Of a stretch of DNA of 64,000 nt, positions 12,153 to 23,512 are shown piece by piece. The stretch is from Kryptolebias marmoratus (taxonomy: Eukaryota; Chordata; Actinopteri; Cyprinodontiformes; Rivulidae), in contig NC_051440.1 in NCBI RefSeq assembly GCF_001649575.2, forward strand, positions 20,886,303 through 20,950,302, written 5' to 3'. Each line of letters begins with the position of its first letter. Position 1 is the first letter of the stretch. A model generated the notes under the pieces. The model saw only the letters and a list, made by a program, of their open reading frames with translations. It had not been told where the DNA came from and ran no database searches. The position numbers and the translations under genes were made by a program.

Positions 12153-13065
12153 AGAGTGATAATGTTTTTTTCCTATAGCTGCATATGTATTTGTTTATCT
12201 GCATCATTAGCAAAACATCTTATGAATCACTGAATTAATTCTTTCAGAAAATAGGCACTGGATCTACTTCTACAACTGATTAACCAGTTCAAGATGGGCA
12301 CCACAGCAAAGCCATCTTAGCAAACACAAAAAAGTTACAACTCTGCAAATTTTCACAGATATTGAGACAAAATTTGTTTGGGTGGTAGTTGAGATTCATC
12401 CCCAACTTGTAATCTAAGAGCTAGCTGATTGTGCAAGATGTTTGTCTAAAACTTTGCCATTACCTATTGAGCTCAACTTTGTCCGTCTTTTTCTTTTTTT
12501 TTTTTTTTTGCAATCTCATGAACCACTGATTGAATGTTACTGAAACTTCAGACAGTAATAATCTATAACTCATTTACTTTTGGAGTCAACCCAGTTCAAC
12601 TGACCCTAACTTAAAATGACTGTAACTCAGTTTTTCAGATCAGCTAAAATTTAGTGTGAAAGTAGATGAGTATCGTCCCCACCACCTATTTTGTGTGCAA
12701 CACATTATGCACATTTTTTGCTTAAAATCTTGGCATTATAGTTGGAGTTTGTCTGTTAACAGTTCATAATATATTATGAGCTAGGATTTTAGTGAAACTC
12801 TCAGAAAGTGTTTACTGGCTGTACATCTACAACTGATTAACTTGAAGTCTGCCAAAGGTAATCCACCTTAGCCAACACAAAACTGGCTATATCTCAGTAA
12901 ATCTGACAGATATTGAGTTATAATATGGTTAATTACTAATAAATCACACAAAATTTCACAAGATTGCACCTAATTTTATTTTTAAGGTTTGATCAAAATA
13001 ATTTGAAACTCTTGCCTGAAAGGTCTCGGACAGTCTGCATTCCTTCAACGAATTCTCCGCCTTTC
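12153..13065 (+). repeat. DR1 dispersed repeat, fullest copy with three monomers (copy D)
   Basis: The 5' part (12153-12210) has GATAATGTTTTTTTCCTATA and a GTATTTGTTTATCTG stretch. Three diverged head-to-tail monomers follow, at about 12211-12487, 12510-12757 and 12758-12985. Each runs in the order 'catgaaccactga', 'gaaact.tcagaaagt', 'ctacaactgattaac', 'cacaaaatggct', 'cagatattgag' and an A/T-rich end with 'cttggcatta'. A unique terminal segment with TTTGATCAAAATAA and TGCATTCCTTCAACGAATTC closes the element near 13065. A poly-T run (12494-12509) separates monomers one and two. There is no coding potential. Confidence 0.8.
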
Positions 13066-14477
13066 TTTTTAACACTTTTTTACTTGTTATTAAAAACTGC
13101 AGAGCTGTTTAACATAACTCTTGCATCACAAGATCAAAAAGTCAAAATCAAGGTGATGGTTCCCATGGTTGCTTCAAGTCGTCATTTTTCAGATGGTATG
13201 CGAATTTGGTAAACTTGAAAAGACAAAACTTCACTCAAAGTTGGATTTTACATGAATATTTCTAATCAAGTATTTGTAAAAAGGTAGCTATGTCAGTTAA
13301 AGGTAGCTATGCCCAAAATGTTGCGCTTTGAAGAAATACTATGTTGACAAAAAAGGTAAAATGAATGTGTAGCTTTACAGAGTATGTCAGGTTGGGGAAA
13401 TAAGAAAAATAAACTCAAACCATAACAGTTTTATAAAAAAAGTTATCCAATTCAGCTTTAGACTTTTTAGAACAAAGTGTGCTGTACTAGTTTCACATTA
13501 TTTATATAAACTATCAATATACAGCTAAACTTTAGAAGTATTGGCTTACAGAGCAACTGGAATGACTGTAAACTCAGCAGTGAGACAAACACACACATTC
13601 ACACACAATTGTATCTTTTATTTATAAGTATATTTGTATTTGAATAAAAACATATTTTAGATATGCTTAAAAGCAATATGTGACCAATTTAGGTGACAGT
13701 CAGTTACGTGTGTTGATAATATGCTTAAACAAAAGGCAACTGGAATTTTCTTTCAGTTTCTGAAAGAAGTTTTAGAAGCCTGAAAAATGAGAGGTAAATC
13801 TCTCCCCCTTTAGGACAAGTCCTATCGCCTTTTTATTTTTCTCAGCTTCACTTCCAGTTAAAGACTTATTTTCAGCTTCAGGTCTAGTTGCAACATTCTG
13901 CACATATTAGAACAGTTGTATCAGTTTTGTGGTGAAGTATTTGATATTTGATCCAAAAAAGTCTTCCTTTTCATTATCTATCTGCTATCTGCTATCTGTG
14001 GACTCACAGAATGCATCAAAGGCATCCTTCTCTCTTTTTCTCTATTTCTTTCCCAAATGGATTAACGCTCCAATGGAAGTGGCTGGGCTGGACGAGGGTG
14101 TACGAGAGGCTGGTGACTGATGGAATTAAACATCACAACAATGGGGTGAGAGGGCTTGAATGTGGGTGTTGAGCAGTGACCGATGGAAAGCTCCCTTTCT
14201 AGAGGGAAAGAATAGATGCGAAAATGTGATTGATAAGGCAAACCCTTGCCATCAAGTCTAGAAATGGCGTAAGAGATGGAAGTAGCTAGGGCTAGCTACA
14301 GGGTCAAAGGCAACTTAATGAGATGGTTTGTTGGAAAAAACAGAACAAAAAGGAATCGAAAGGAAAGAGAAAAGTTGAAAACAAAAAAGAGAGGAAAAGA
14401 ATATCAAGAAAGATGTGACAGAAAAAAAACCCTAACATGTACTGTAGGGAAGAAATAACAAATGATCAACGATTTGA
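13066..14477. other. Unique noncoding DNA, short direct repeat and purine tract
   Basis: No gene was recognised. A 13-bp word AAAGGTAGCTATG occurs twice about 20 bp apart near 13279-13311. From about 14333 to 14430 the plus strand is almost all A and G; this produces a 60-codon frame rich in Lys, Arg and Glu that has no other support. A block at 14050-14200 has mixed composition with a few CpGs. Confidence 0.5.
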
Positions 14478-14890
14478 ACTTATGCCAGAGTTTTAAACTA
14501 AGATCATCTTGTATAAATGATAAAATTGTAGCCATTTTGGTTCTGAACATCATGCTCAACCTATTGCAGTATCTCACAGGCTGTTAGTGCTCAGAATGTG
14601 TGTTGTGAATGCCTCTCAGGTACTACCACACCAAATTTTATCTCAATCTCTGTAAAATTCACTGAGGTATAGCCTTTTTTATGTAGGCTAAAATCAATTA
14701 GAATGGCAGGCATCTTGAATTCGGTATGATCCAAAGTTAATCAGTATAGATACCAACCCAATGATAACTTTTTGTAAGTTTTACTAAAATCCATTCAGTG
14801 AATCATGAGACATTTTGCTAACAGTACAAACAAACACATAGTCAGAGATGAGCAAAAACATTATCGCTCTTTCTCCATCTGTGTTCGGCA
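14478..14890 (-). repeat. DR1 dispersed repeat with a single monomer (copy E)
   Basis: On the minus strand it begins near 14890 with a GCGATAATGTTTTTGCTCAT block and a TGTGTTTGTTTGTACTG stretch. One monomer follows (TCATGATTCACTGAATGGAT, GGCATTCACAACAC and related words). It ends with the CTCTGGCATAAG terminus near 14478. Only one monomer is present against two or three in other copies, so monomer number varies between insertions. It faces copy D across 1.4 kb of unrelated DNA. Confidence 0.75.
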
Positions 14891-16421
14891 ATAAAAAGGT
14901 TATAATTTGGCTTTAAAGGAATTTTCTTGCACTGTTGTGGTTCACAGGAGAAAAGCTGTGAGGTTGAATTTTTTAGACACACGTGCACAAGTTAGGCACT
15001 GGATGAATGGATGCAAGATTGTTTTTTTTTTTCCCCGTAAGCATGGAAATCCATATCTCATTTCCACTAATGATAGTAGTAAGAAATATTTATTAAAATT
15101 CACATTGAGGAGAAACATGATAAGCATTCAGCGGCCTTCCACTAAATCTTATATGATCCTCTCCAGCCAAGCACAACATCAGTATGTTGTCTAATAAGCA
15201 AGAGTGAAACAATTCTTTATCTAATTCATTAAGTTTGCTATTGTTGGATTTCTATAGATTTGCTGCAGCTTCATAGTTTTTGTTTTCATCCTTGCACTTT
15301 GAGGGTTCTATATTTGTGCTTCCATGTCGTTCGGTTTGAGTGAAACGGACAAGCTGAATTGAACAAAAAGGATGCATTAGCTGTGACTGACAGATGAATA
15401 CACAGCCTGTTTGTGATGGTGAAAAAATGTTGGCCAACAGAGTATGTTATCATTTCTCTGCATGTTTGTATTTTTCTCAATGGCTGAGACTGAGATTTTC
15501 TGTTTCAGGCGCTGTAAACTGCAACAGGAATGAGATTAGGGCTTCTGCTGGGACATTTTTCCTGATAGCTTCCATATCACTTGACTGACTTTATTGTCCC
15601 TGTGGTGATATAATCCCACTGCACATCAGCAAACATGAGCACACTTGAACGTTCACTTGCTCTCATGCATGCGCCCTCACCCACGTACAAACATAAACCT
15701 CCTTGCTGGCCTAAAAGTGAGCAAGCTTAAGCTGTCCCTTATCTTTTCTCCTGTTGCTTGTTTGGAATTCAGCCTGCAAACAAAGCTTGATCTTGCTCTG
15801 TTCTGTTAAAGCCCTGATCTCACACACCCTCTAACCTCAGGGTACACTTCAACTCAATTTCACACTTGCCAGCTGCTGAAATGTCCTAATTCAATTTGCC
15901 CTGTTTAAGGAAGCGGAGGCATGCTCTCTGAGGAAAGTTTAGAACGCACAAAGAAGAATGGTCCTGTCAGCTTTGGTCAGTGGCCCACAGCTGCATTGCT
16001 TCCTGAACAGATAGCCTTTCCCTTTAGGCTGGAGGTGGTGCACTCCAACGACCAATGTAATTTCATGATTGCATTCACCGTAGTCATAATATGCTCTATT
16101 CATGAGCTCATGCCTGAATGAAAGCCAATCAGACAACACTGCAGCTGATCAGTGCTCATTGAACCGTTGTTTTTTTTATCATTTGGAGCCACATACATAT
16201 AGGAAATGTGGAAGTGCCTATTTCAAGGAACATAAAAACCTTAAGAGTAGCTCATGTTCTCACAGTTTCCCTTTTCCTGTTTTGTGTGTTTTATTGCTTT
16301 TATTTGGATGAGGTTATTAGAAATTCAGTTGTTGAATTCAGACTTGGATGTTTTGTCTATCATTTACTATATATCAAAACAAAACAAAAAAATTGCAAGT
16401 AAAGGTTGTTTTTTTTTATAC
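14891..16421. other. Unique noncoding DNA
   Basis: No exon or known repeat was found. Many short frames overlap on both strands (for example the two opposite 66-codon frames at 15921-16139), which is typical of stop-poor noncoding blocks. Around 15480-15640 and 15900-16060 the composition is more even, which could reflect regulatory content. I see no specific motif array. Confidence 0.5.
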
Positions 16422-16560
16422 AGGAGTGGGAATCTTTAGGCACTTCAAAATTTGATTTGATTACAATTGAGGGAGCTGCGATGTGAATATAAAACCATTA
16501 TTGTTGCATTTTGATACATCCATAATCACATTTCAAACACAATCCTAAGCATAAAATCTC
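16422..16560. repeat. Unclassified teleost dispersed repeat fragment
   Basis: The segment starts AGGAGTGGGAATCTTTAGGC, followed by a diverged run of ATTTGATTTGATT and GGGAGCTGCGATGTGAATAT and then TTGTTGCATTTTGATACAT. This resembles a common fish repeat with 'gtgggaatctttaggcacctcacgattcgattcgattccgatt', with the CG dinucleotides of ATTCGATT decayed to TG, as expected for old methylated repeats. I recall the pattern but not the family name. Confidence 0.6.
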
Positions 16561-18712
16561 CCAGAACTAAAAGAAATAAAATATTTTGGTCTCCACTGCG
16601 GTATAAAACATTTTTCTCTTTTCACAAAATTATGCAAACTAAATGAACAAAAGAAGTCAAACTGCTGAGTACAGTAACACATGATTCTGTGGCAATGGAT
16701 GTCCATATTAGAACTCTCTTAAGGCAGTCAGTAGAGCTTGTTTGGCCTTGGTGGACTTCTACCTATTTTAGCTTTCTGCATTAACAGCCTTTTCTTCACT
16801 ACTTAAAAAATATACAGCAACTTTGCTAAAAGAGACATCATCACATTGACAGATGGTTCTATTTATACGTGCCACTGAAATGTGCTATATAAATTTTCTC
16901 TATTCCAGAAACACTTTTCTGATTCTGTCAGGATTTTTACAGGGATGCTTAGGCTGACTATTTATAACTCAAAGGGGAAAAAAGAGATTTTTTCTTTTGG
17001 TGAAAGCTTGTTGGAAGTTATGTTTTCTTTCATGCGGTGATGAGTTCTAAAACAATTGAATGATTTTATTTTATTTTTTTACATAAAGGTAAATAAAGGA
17101 ATGCAGTAGTTTAAAAAAAAGCACTAAAGGCAAAATACCAAAGAACATAAATGTATTCATCCCTTAATAAAAATAATCTTACAATGTTAAGCTACTTAGA
17201 TTTTTAACACCATAAATTATGAAGATGTTGGATTTATTTAATTCCTTAATCTGTATATTGATTAATACAAGCATTTAAAACTTTACAGACAATAACAGTA
17301 TTTTATTAAAAATCTATAGAATATTTTCTGAAAATATCAATACATGTTGAAGTTTTTACTGAAGCATAAATAAAACTTGCACAATATTACTAATATTAAA
17401 AGAATATGACTGTTACTTTAGATGTATGTAGAATCATAGTTTTTAGCCTCATTCATTTATACTGTTATTGTAGTCTGTTATTTATTACATTTGTTTGTTT
17501 TTTATATTAAGATGTTTTTTTAGTAAATGATCTACTATGAAATAAGCCCTAATATTCCTCATATTATGGGAAATTAAGTAAAAAATAGTTTTCATGCACC
17601 TATTGTGTTATGATGACTTTGTAATGCACACATTAGACAACACAAGACAACAATATTACCTTTTTTGTTGTTTTTACAAGATTAAAAATGCATTTTAGTG
17701 CTACAGCTGAGGTGGGGACTGGTTATTGGCAACAGATGTGTCAACATCAGCAGAATTAGGTGTTTCCACCTTTTAATGAACTTTGTTTTTTTCAGCCTGT
17801 CTTCTGGTGTCAGAGAGATGTGTTTATAACACCTTAAATTAGAATGTAAAAGACTCCCCACCCAAAAAAACTGTTGTGTAAAGTGTCTTTAATCTGTTTA
17901 GCTAAATTTCAGATTAAAATCTTGAGTTGTGATAGATGATTTGACATGTAGTCACAGTAAAAACTGCTGATCCAACCAGTAATATTTACTTATATGCTTG
18001 AAGAAAGCAAGGTCAGTATTCTTATTTTCAAAGAACATCTGTGACTCACATTAATAAGAAATGAATAAGTGTCTTTTGTGAAAAAAATCATACTTTCTAG
18101 ATTTTTCTTATGTATACCATTTGTGCGGAGAGATTATTTCCTTTTTTAACGGAGTCAAAAACATTTTTGATTTTCTTTTAGAGGAACAATTGATTTTAAT
18201 TAATTAAATACAAAATGGTTTGTTTTGCTAAACCATTTTTTCCTCTAAGTAGAAAGCTGTTAAAGACACTTACTTTTCTTGCTCTGACACTTACAAATAT
18301 GTGGTCTGAAAATATATGACGGCAAAACAGCTCAGTGCTGAACAGACTTTGTGAAAAGGGTTATAACTAGAGTACAGTCCAGTTAAATTTCCAGGCTTTG
18401 ATTTCAAACTTGAAGATTCACTCTGCGACTATCTTCATCCTGCTGAATTTTAATCACTTAGACTGTGGTTTACACACAAGAATTACAAATTAAGGAGGGC
18501 AAAAATACATAGCAGAAAAACAAGCAGCTGGATTTAACAACAACTTGTCATGTTGCAGCTCAGTTAGTTGTTTCAACTCCACAAAATTATTTTTTTTCTG
18601 AACATGTCATCATGACTGTTTCTTTGTTAAACTTTGAAGCAATGCCAAAGACATAATAGAATTAAACCAAATGCTTCATACTGACAGTTTTACACATGCT
18701 GCTGCTGAAGGC
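16561..18712. other. Very AT-rich unique DNA
   Basis: This is about 2 kb of AT-rich sequence with almost no CpG, few open frames and several A or T runs. No gene, RNA gene or recognised repeat was found. It may contain fully decayed repeats that I cannot identify by eye. Confidence 0.55.
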
Positions 18713-18920
18713 AACAATGTTTATGCTTGTGTTTGTGTGTCTGCTTGTCTGTAGCATTAGCAAAATATTCAACATGGCAGCCATAGATAATCAACCTCAG
18801 AAAACACAAAAATGGCTATAATTCAACCAATTTTACAAATTTTAGCTATAATTTGATGTGGTAGTCCAACACATACCCCAACAGTTAGGGCAACATGCAT
18901 TCATTCGAAGATTGTTAAGC
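18713..18920 (+). repeat. DR1 dispersed repeat, internally deleted (copy F)
   Basis: The 5' GT-rich part (TGTGTTTGTGTGTCTGCTTG, TCTGTAGCATTAGCAAAATA) is followed directly by the middle of a monomer (CAGCCATAGATAATCAACCT, CACAAAAATGGCTATAATTC, TTTGATGTGGTAGTC). It closes with a terminus fragment (AACATGCATTCATTCGAAGA). About two thirds of the element is missing compared with copy D. Confidence 0.7.
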
Positions 18921-21900
18921 ATTTAATTATTCAATTGCCTTGAATTGATTTAGTTGAATCATGCCCAACCTTGGCCTCGAAACACTACACTACAACAAGA
19001 TTTACATTGCTAGGCCTGGCCTACAGATGCAAGGTCACCTCAACATCCAAACCTTCACAGAATGGACCCACCAAGAAGACATTTGCCAAACTGGAAACCA
19101 TTAGTTCATGCTGACATTTCCTCAGTGAAAGCAAGCCAACCGACATGTCATTGGCTCTTGATGGCTTTCCTTTCTTCCTTTATGTCCATTGTGGACGTGT
19201 CTTCTGCCTCACTCAGAGAGGCAGGTGTTGGCAGGACGAGGACAGCTTCTCAAATATTTGTGCTCTTTCAGTGAAAGCAGATGTTCTCGTTCTGCAGTCA
19301 CACGCACACATACCCACTCATGCACTACGGCAGTTTGGCGTCTGGGGAATTTGCCCATCGCTTTGTTGTCTGACGTTTGTTATCAGGTGGAAACAGATAG
19401 GGCAAACTATTTACTTTGGAAAAGTCTTCACACATTCAAAGTCCAAGGATTTCTTTCCAGGGTTTGTATCAACCTCTATATGCGAAGCTGATGTTGGATT
19501 CTGCCTGTTTCAGGCCAGACTGAATCAGAGTTTATTTTTCTATGATTGGTGATGGATGTGTGGATTGAAATAGCAAAGATTCTTAAAATGGGAAAAGGAA
19601 ACTTTGCACTGTTGCTTTGAGTTTTCTTTTATTTTCAATTTAAAAATTTGTGACTTTTTTTTTGATACTTTAACACTTAAAAAAGCAAAACACTCAGCAA
19701 GTGAAGGAATTAAGGCTGATGTTATGATTTTGTTCACCCATGTGGAGTGAATGTGGAGTTCTCATAACAAAAAATGAATTTCAATTAAATTCAAGGTGAA
19801 AGTACCTTTTAAAATGAGTGCAAAATGAAGCTCTTTCACTTTCATAATTTTTTTGACTGTCATTCAGTTACTCCAGTAAATCTATTTTTTCCCCTCTTGG
19901 ATTAGCTTTTTACATCAGACAGCAGCTCATCGCACATTCGTTATTATCATAACACTTTGAAATGTGAGATATGACCCTTCGTCAGTGTGCGACTGTGGGT
20001 GTGTGCAACACAGTTCTTGATAGAAAGTGTGTGTGTGTGTATATATATACAAGTGAGTGCACCTGATGGATTTTCAATTTCAGTTCCTATGTACATGTTC
20101 CTACCACCAGGGCAGTAGATGAGATTGAGCCTTTACCGTTGGTTCTGAAATTGGGCCGGTCCTGCTGGACTCGCAGCTCCATTTAAATGCATTAAAGCTG
20201 AGAGAAAGTGGCTCGTACATCAAGGGTTTTGACATGTGGCAGAGAAACAGCCAGCAGCTCTGGGGACGATTGGCATTTGACATACTTGGATCTCAGGAAC
20301 ATCCATTACCAGCTGCTACATACACGAGTTAACTGATGACTCAGTCAAGCCCTAGATTAACATTATAAAAGAGGAGCACTACAGCAGATAATGTTGGGTT
20401 TCATTGTTAGCAAGCAACCATCATTCTATGTTTTTTTTTTTTTTTACAGAACCTCTGTTATGGGTGGCTATTCATCTTTACTGCTTGTCAAGTGCTTATG
20501 ACTGTGAATTAGTTATCACTAACTTCTATCATGGCTGCTGTCAAAAGATGACTTGATGTTGACATAGTTGGCAGGCGGTTTAGACGATTTGATGAAAGGT
20601 CTCGGTGTTAATGGTGATAAGAAAAAAACATGCGCCACATAAAGTTCTAGCCACGTATTGTCTTTAAATAAAATATGTGGGACATATTTGTTTGGCAGAA
20701 GAGTGACAGATGTTGGGATGGCATCTGAGTGTGAACCACAGTTGGGAAATGTAGGAGAGGATGCAGCTAAAATTAAACTGCTAGAAAATGCCAAATGAAG
20801 TGAACTTGGTCTAGTTATAGAGTTGAAGGATATATATATTTTTCTACTCAGGAATTATTTACATCTTTCAAAAGCATTCAAAAAACTTAGAAAACCATAG
20901 TTTTATCCTGAAATACCTAACATTTTTATGCTTGCAGTTTGACTAAAATAATGATTACAAACTACGTTAGGCCAAACTGTGGTTTAACAGAGTTTAACAG
21001 TATGCCAAAAGACTGCACGACAAATACAATTCGTCACTGTCGAAACCTTTATCTCAAAAAAAACTTTACATTTTAAGAGGAAAATAATATATATTTCAAA
21101 TAAAGAGACATTATGCAGTCAGAAGCACTTTTTGGAAATTTTAATGTAACACTCACAGACAGATTTAAATGGTGACCAATATAGATGATTTAGGGAAATA
21201 CATAAAAATGATAAAAAATATAGGTTAATGGTTTTTGCCCAAAATTGATGAAATGTTCATTAAGTGTATCAACCAGTTGAACTTGTTAATACACCTGTAA
21301 GCATGTCCTAAATTCTAACCAAAAACATTTTTATTTCCTACATTTGAGGTACAGTAAACACAACATGATTTTGAGCAAAGGTTGGCTGGAGATGGAGTTG
21401 AGGAAATTATTGACGGCTTATTGAAATATTTTTGAACTTACGAATCCTGCCTCTTCTAAAAGGAAAAGTGTTACTAATTCTTTTTTGAGTTTTTAATTTT
21501 ACCCTCTAATTTGTTGTTTTATGCTTTTACCATCAAGCATAGAAAAAGTAAAAATCCTGAGACATGTCCCCTTTAAACAGCAAAGGACACTAAAAAGAAG
21601 AAAAAACGAGGCTTGCAGGGCTGTTCCATTTCAAGTGAGGAACAGCCCATTTTAAGTGGAAACATGGCAACTGTCTGCCAAGCAATGACATTACAACAGA
21701 TTGAAGGAACAACAGGACGGAGAGGTTGTCTGCATGTGTTTGGGCGATAAAGAAATGGACATAGAGAAATCAGTTGGAATTCAAACTGGAATTTTGCTTT
21801 AGGCACAACAGCAGGATTATTCATCACAATCAGTGCAACACGAAACAGAGCCAGTCTTTGAAGCTCCAGCATTTAACCAACTGTTGTTGGATACAGGAAG

Positions 21901-22835
21901 TAGATCTTTTTTTGAATTCATTGAATGTCCACTTTTGTGTGACCTGATACGTGAGTGTTTGTCACTGCGTTGCAGCAATCTGTCATGGCTGAAAAAGACT
22001 GTCTTAAGAGATAATCATAGCATTTCTCAGCATTGCCTTTGATCAATATAAAGTGCTCTACAAAAACAAGCTTATCATACAGTTTAATCCTTACAGTGAA
22101 ATACACAATATGTTTATAGCCGTCTGCTTTTCTTTTTTGTTTATGCAGAAAAGCGTGATTCAGAATCTAACTGTTCCACGTTAAAATCTGAAACAAAGAG
22201 ACCAAAAGCTTGAGTATAAAAAAGTGAATAATGGCGAGATTAAACCCCTGAGCCCGAAAACGGCAAATAACACGTTTGCCCTGTTTAAAATTTGGCATTA
22301 TCTGCATGTAAACAAAATCACCAGTGAAAGCTGATCTTACATCTGGCAAAGCAACAATGATTTAGCGTGTCATGTTCCTTCTTCTTGTACGTTTTTCTCT
22401 GTTTTTCTGCCCTTTTTTGTAAAGCATGTCTGAATACCATCAATATTCATGCATTCTCTGTTTGGTCATAACAGATTGAAAGATTTTTTTTTCACCTTCA
22501 CAGCTTGGGACTTTTTAACCAACAAGAAAAGGAAACTGTTATTATTCCTTTGGATGCTGACTTTAACAGAACTGAAACCCCTCTTTCCACCTCCATCTGT
22601 TACTTCTGTGCATACTGTATACCCCTTCCTTTTTTCATGAGGAACAAAGCTCAGTTTACGTAGCTGGATAGCTGAGAAAATAAAATGGCTATTATTTGTC
22701 AAACATATTTGTGAATACAAGAATAGTTTTAAGGTTACTTGAATTTCATTACATCACTGCACTTTTGCTACCTTGGTCATGGCTGCTGCACATGTTGGTA
22801 TCCATTGGTTTTGATTTTTATCACTTCCTGACAAA
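18921..22835. other. Unique noncoding stretch with a possible conserved block
   Basis: No gene was recognised. The frame of 135 codons at 19145-19552 overlaps others of 70 and 100 codons in different frames on the same strand, which indicates a stop-poor stretch rather than coding. The block 20100-20380 has even composition and retained CpGs and could be conserved. Poly-T runs occur at about 20430 and 22484. A 10-bp stem hairpin at 21618-21648 is within chance expectation. Confidence 0.5.
20027..20049. repeat. (GT)n(AT)n compound microsatellite
   Basis: Seven GT units (20027-20040) run straight into an AT run (20041-20049). Compound GT/AT tracts are common in fish and often polymorphic. No gene feature is attached. 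Confidence 0.9.
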
Positions 22836-23512
22836 AGGCAGGTGATAGTGTTTTTGCCTATTTCTATGTGCACATGCATGTTTATTTGTCTGTCTTAGCA
22901 AAAACATTTCATGAACCACTAAACAGATTTTTTTTTTTAAAAATGCTTGGAAAGTAATATTAGGTTTGCAGCTAGAGCTGATTAACTTTAGAATCAACCG
23001 GATTCAAATTTGTTGCAACAGCTAGGCGACCTCATATAACACAAAAATGGCTACAAGATAGTCAGTTGTACAGATATTGAGCTAAAAATTGGTGTTGCAG
23101 TAGCTGAAGAGCACCCTCAACTTATACATAGAGCTAAATGATTGCATGAAATTTGCTTAAAACTGGCGATACATGTCAGACTCAACCCTGTTTGATTGTT
23201 AGCAAAATATCTCACAAAACACTGGACAGATTTTAATGAGTTTCAGAAAGTAACCAATGCATCTACAACTGATTAACCTTTTTTGAATTAATCCAATTCA
23301 AGATGGTCACCACAGTCAATTGACCTTGGCCAACACAAAAATGGCTCTAACTTAATCAAATTTACAAATAATGAGGTAAAATTTGAGTAGTAGCTGGGAG
23401 TCATTCACGTCAGTCTTTACACCATGACACAGATCTTTGCCTAAAAACTTGACATTACTTGTAGGAGTCAAACTGTTTGTTAGTTAATTTCTCATGAATC
23501 ACTGATATTTTA
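22836..23512 (+). repeat. DR1 dispersed repeat with two monomers (copy G)
   Basis: The 5' part has GATAGTGTTTTTGCCTATTT and TGTTTATTTGTCTGTCTTAG. Monomers follow at about 22896-23190 and 23197-23480, both with ATGAACCACT or CAAAACACTG starts, CTGATTAAC, AAAATGGCT and ATTGAGCTAAAA words. A third monomer start (CTCATGAATCACTGA) breaks off near 23512, and the usual terminal segment is missing. Truncation at a monomer boundary is consistent with unequal recombination between monomers. Confidence 0.8.

Noticed and set aside
14276..14458. Lys/Arg-rich 60-codon frame
   Set aside because: It is a direct product of the polypurine tract.
19145..19552. 135-codon plus-strand frame
   Set aside because: It overlaps frames of 70 and 100 codons in other phases of the same strand, which indicates a stop-poor stretch. 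The translation is Cys/Phe-rich noise without a domain.
21618..21648. 10-bp stem hairpin GGGCTGTTCC/GGAACAGCCC
   Set aside because: About one or two such stems with short loops are expected by chance in 64 kb, and it is too short for a microRNA precursor.
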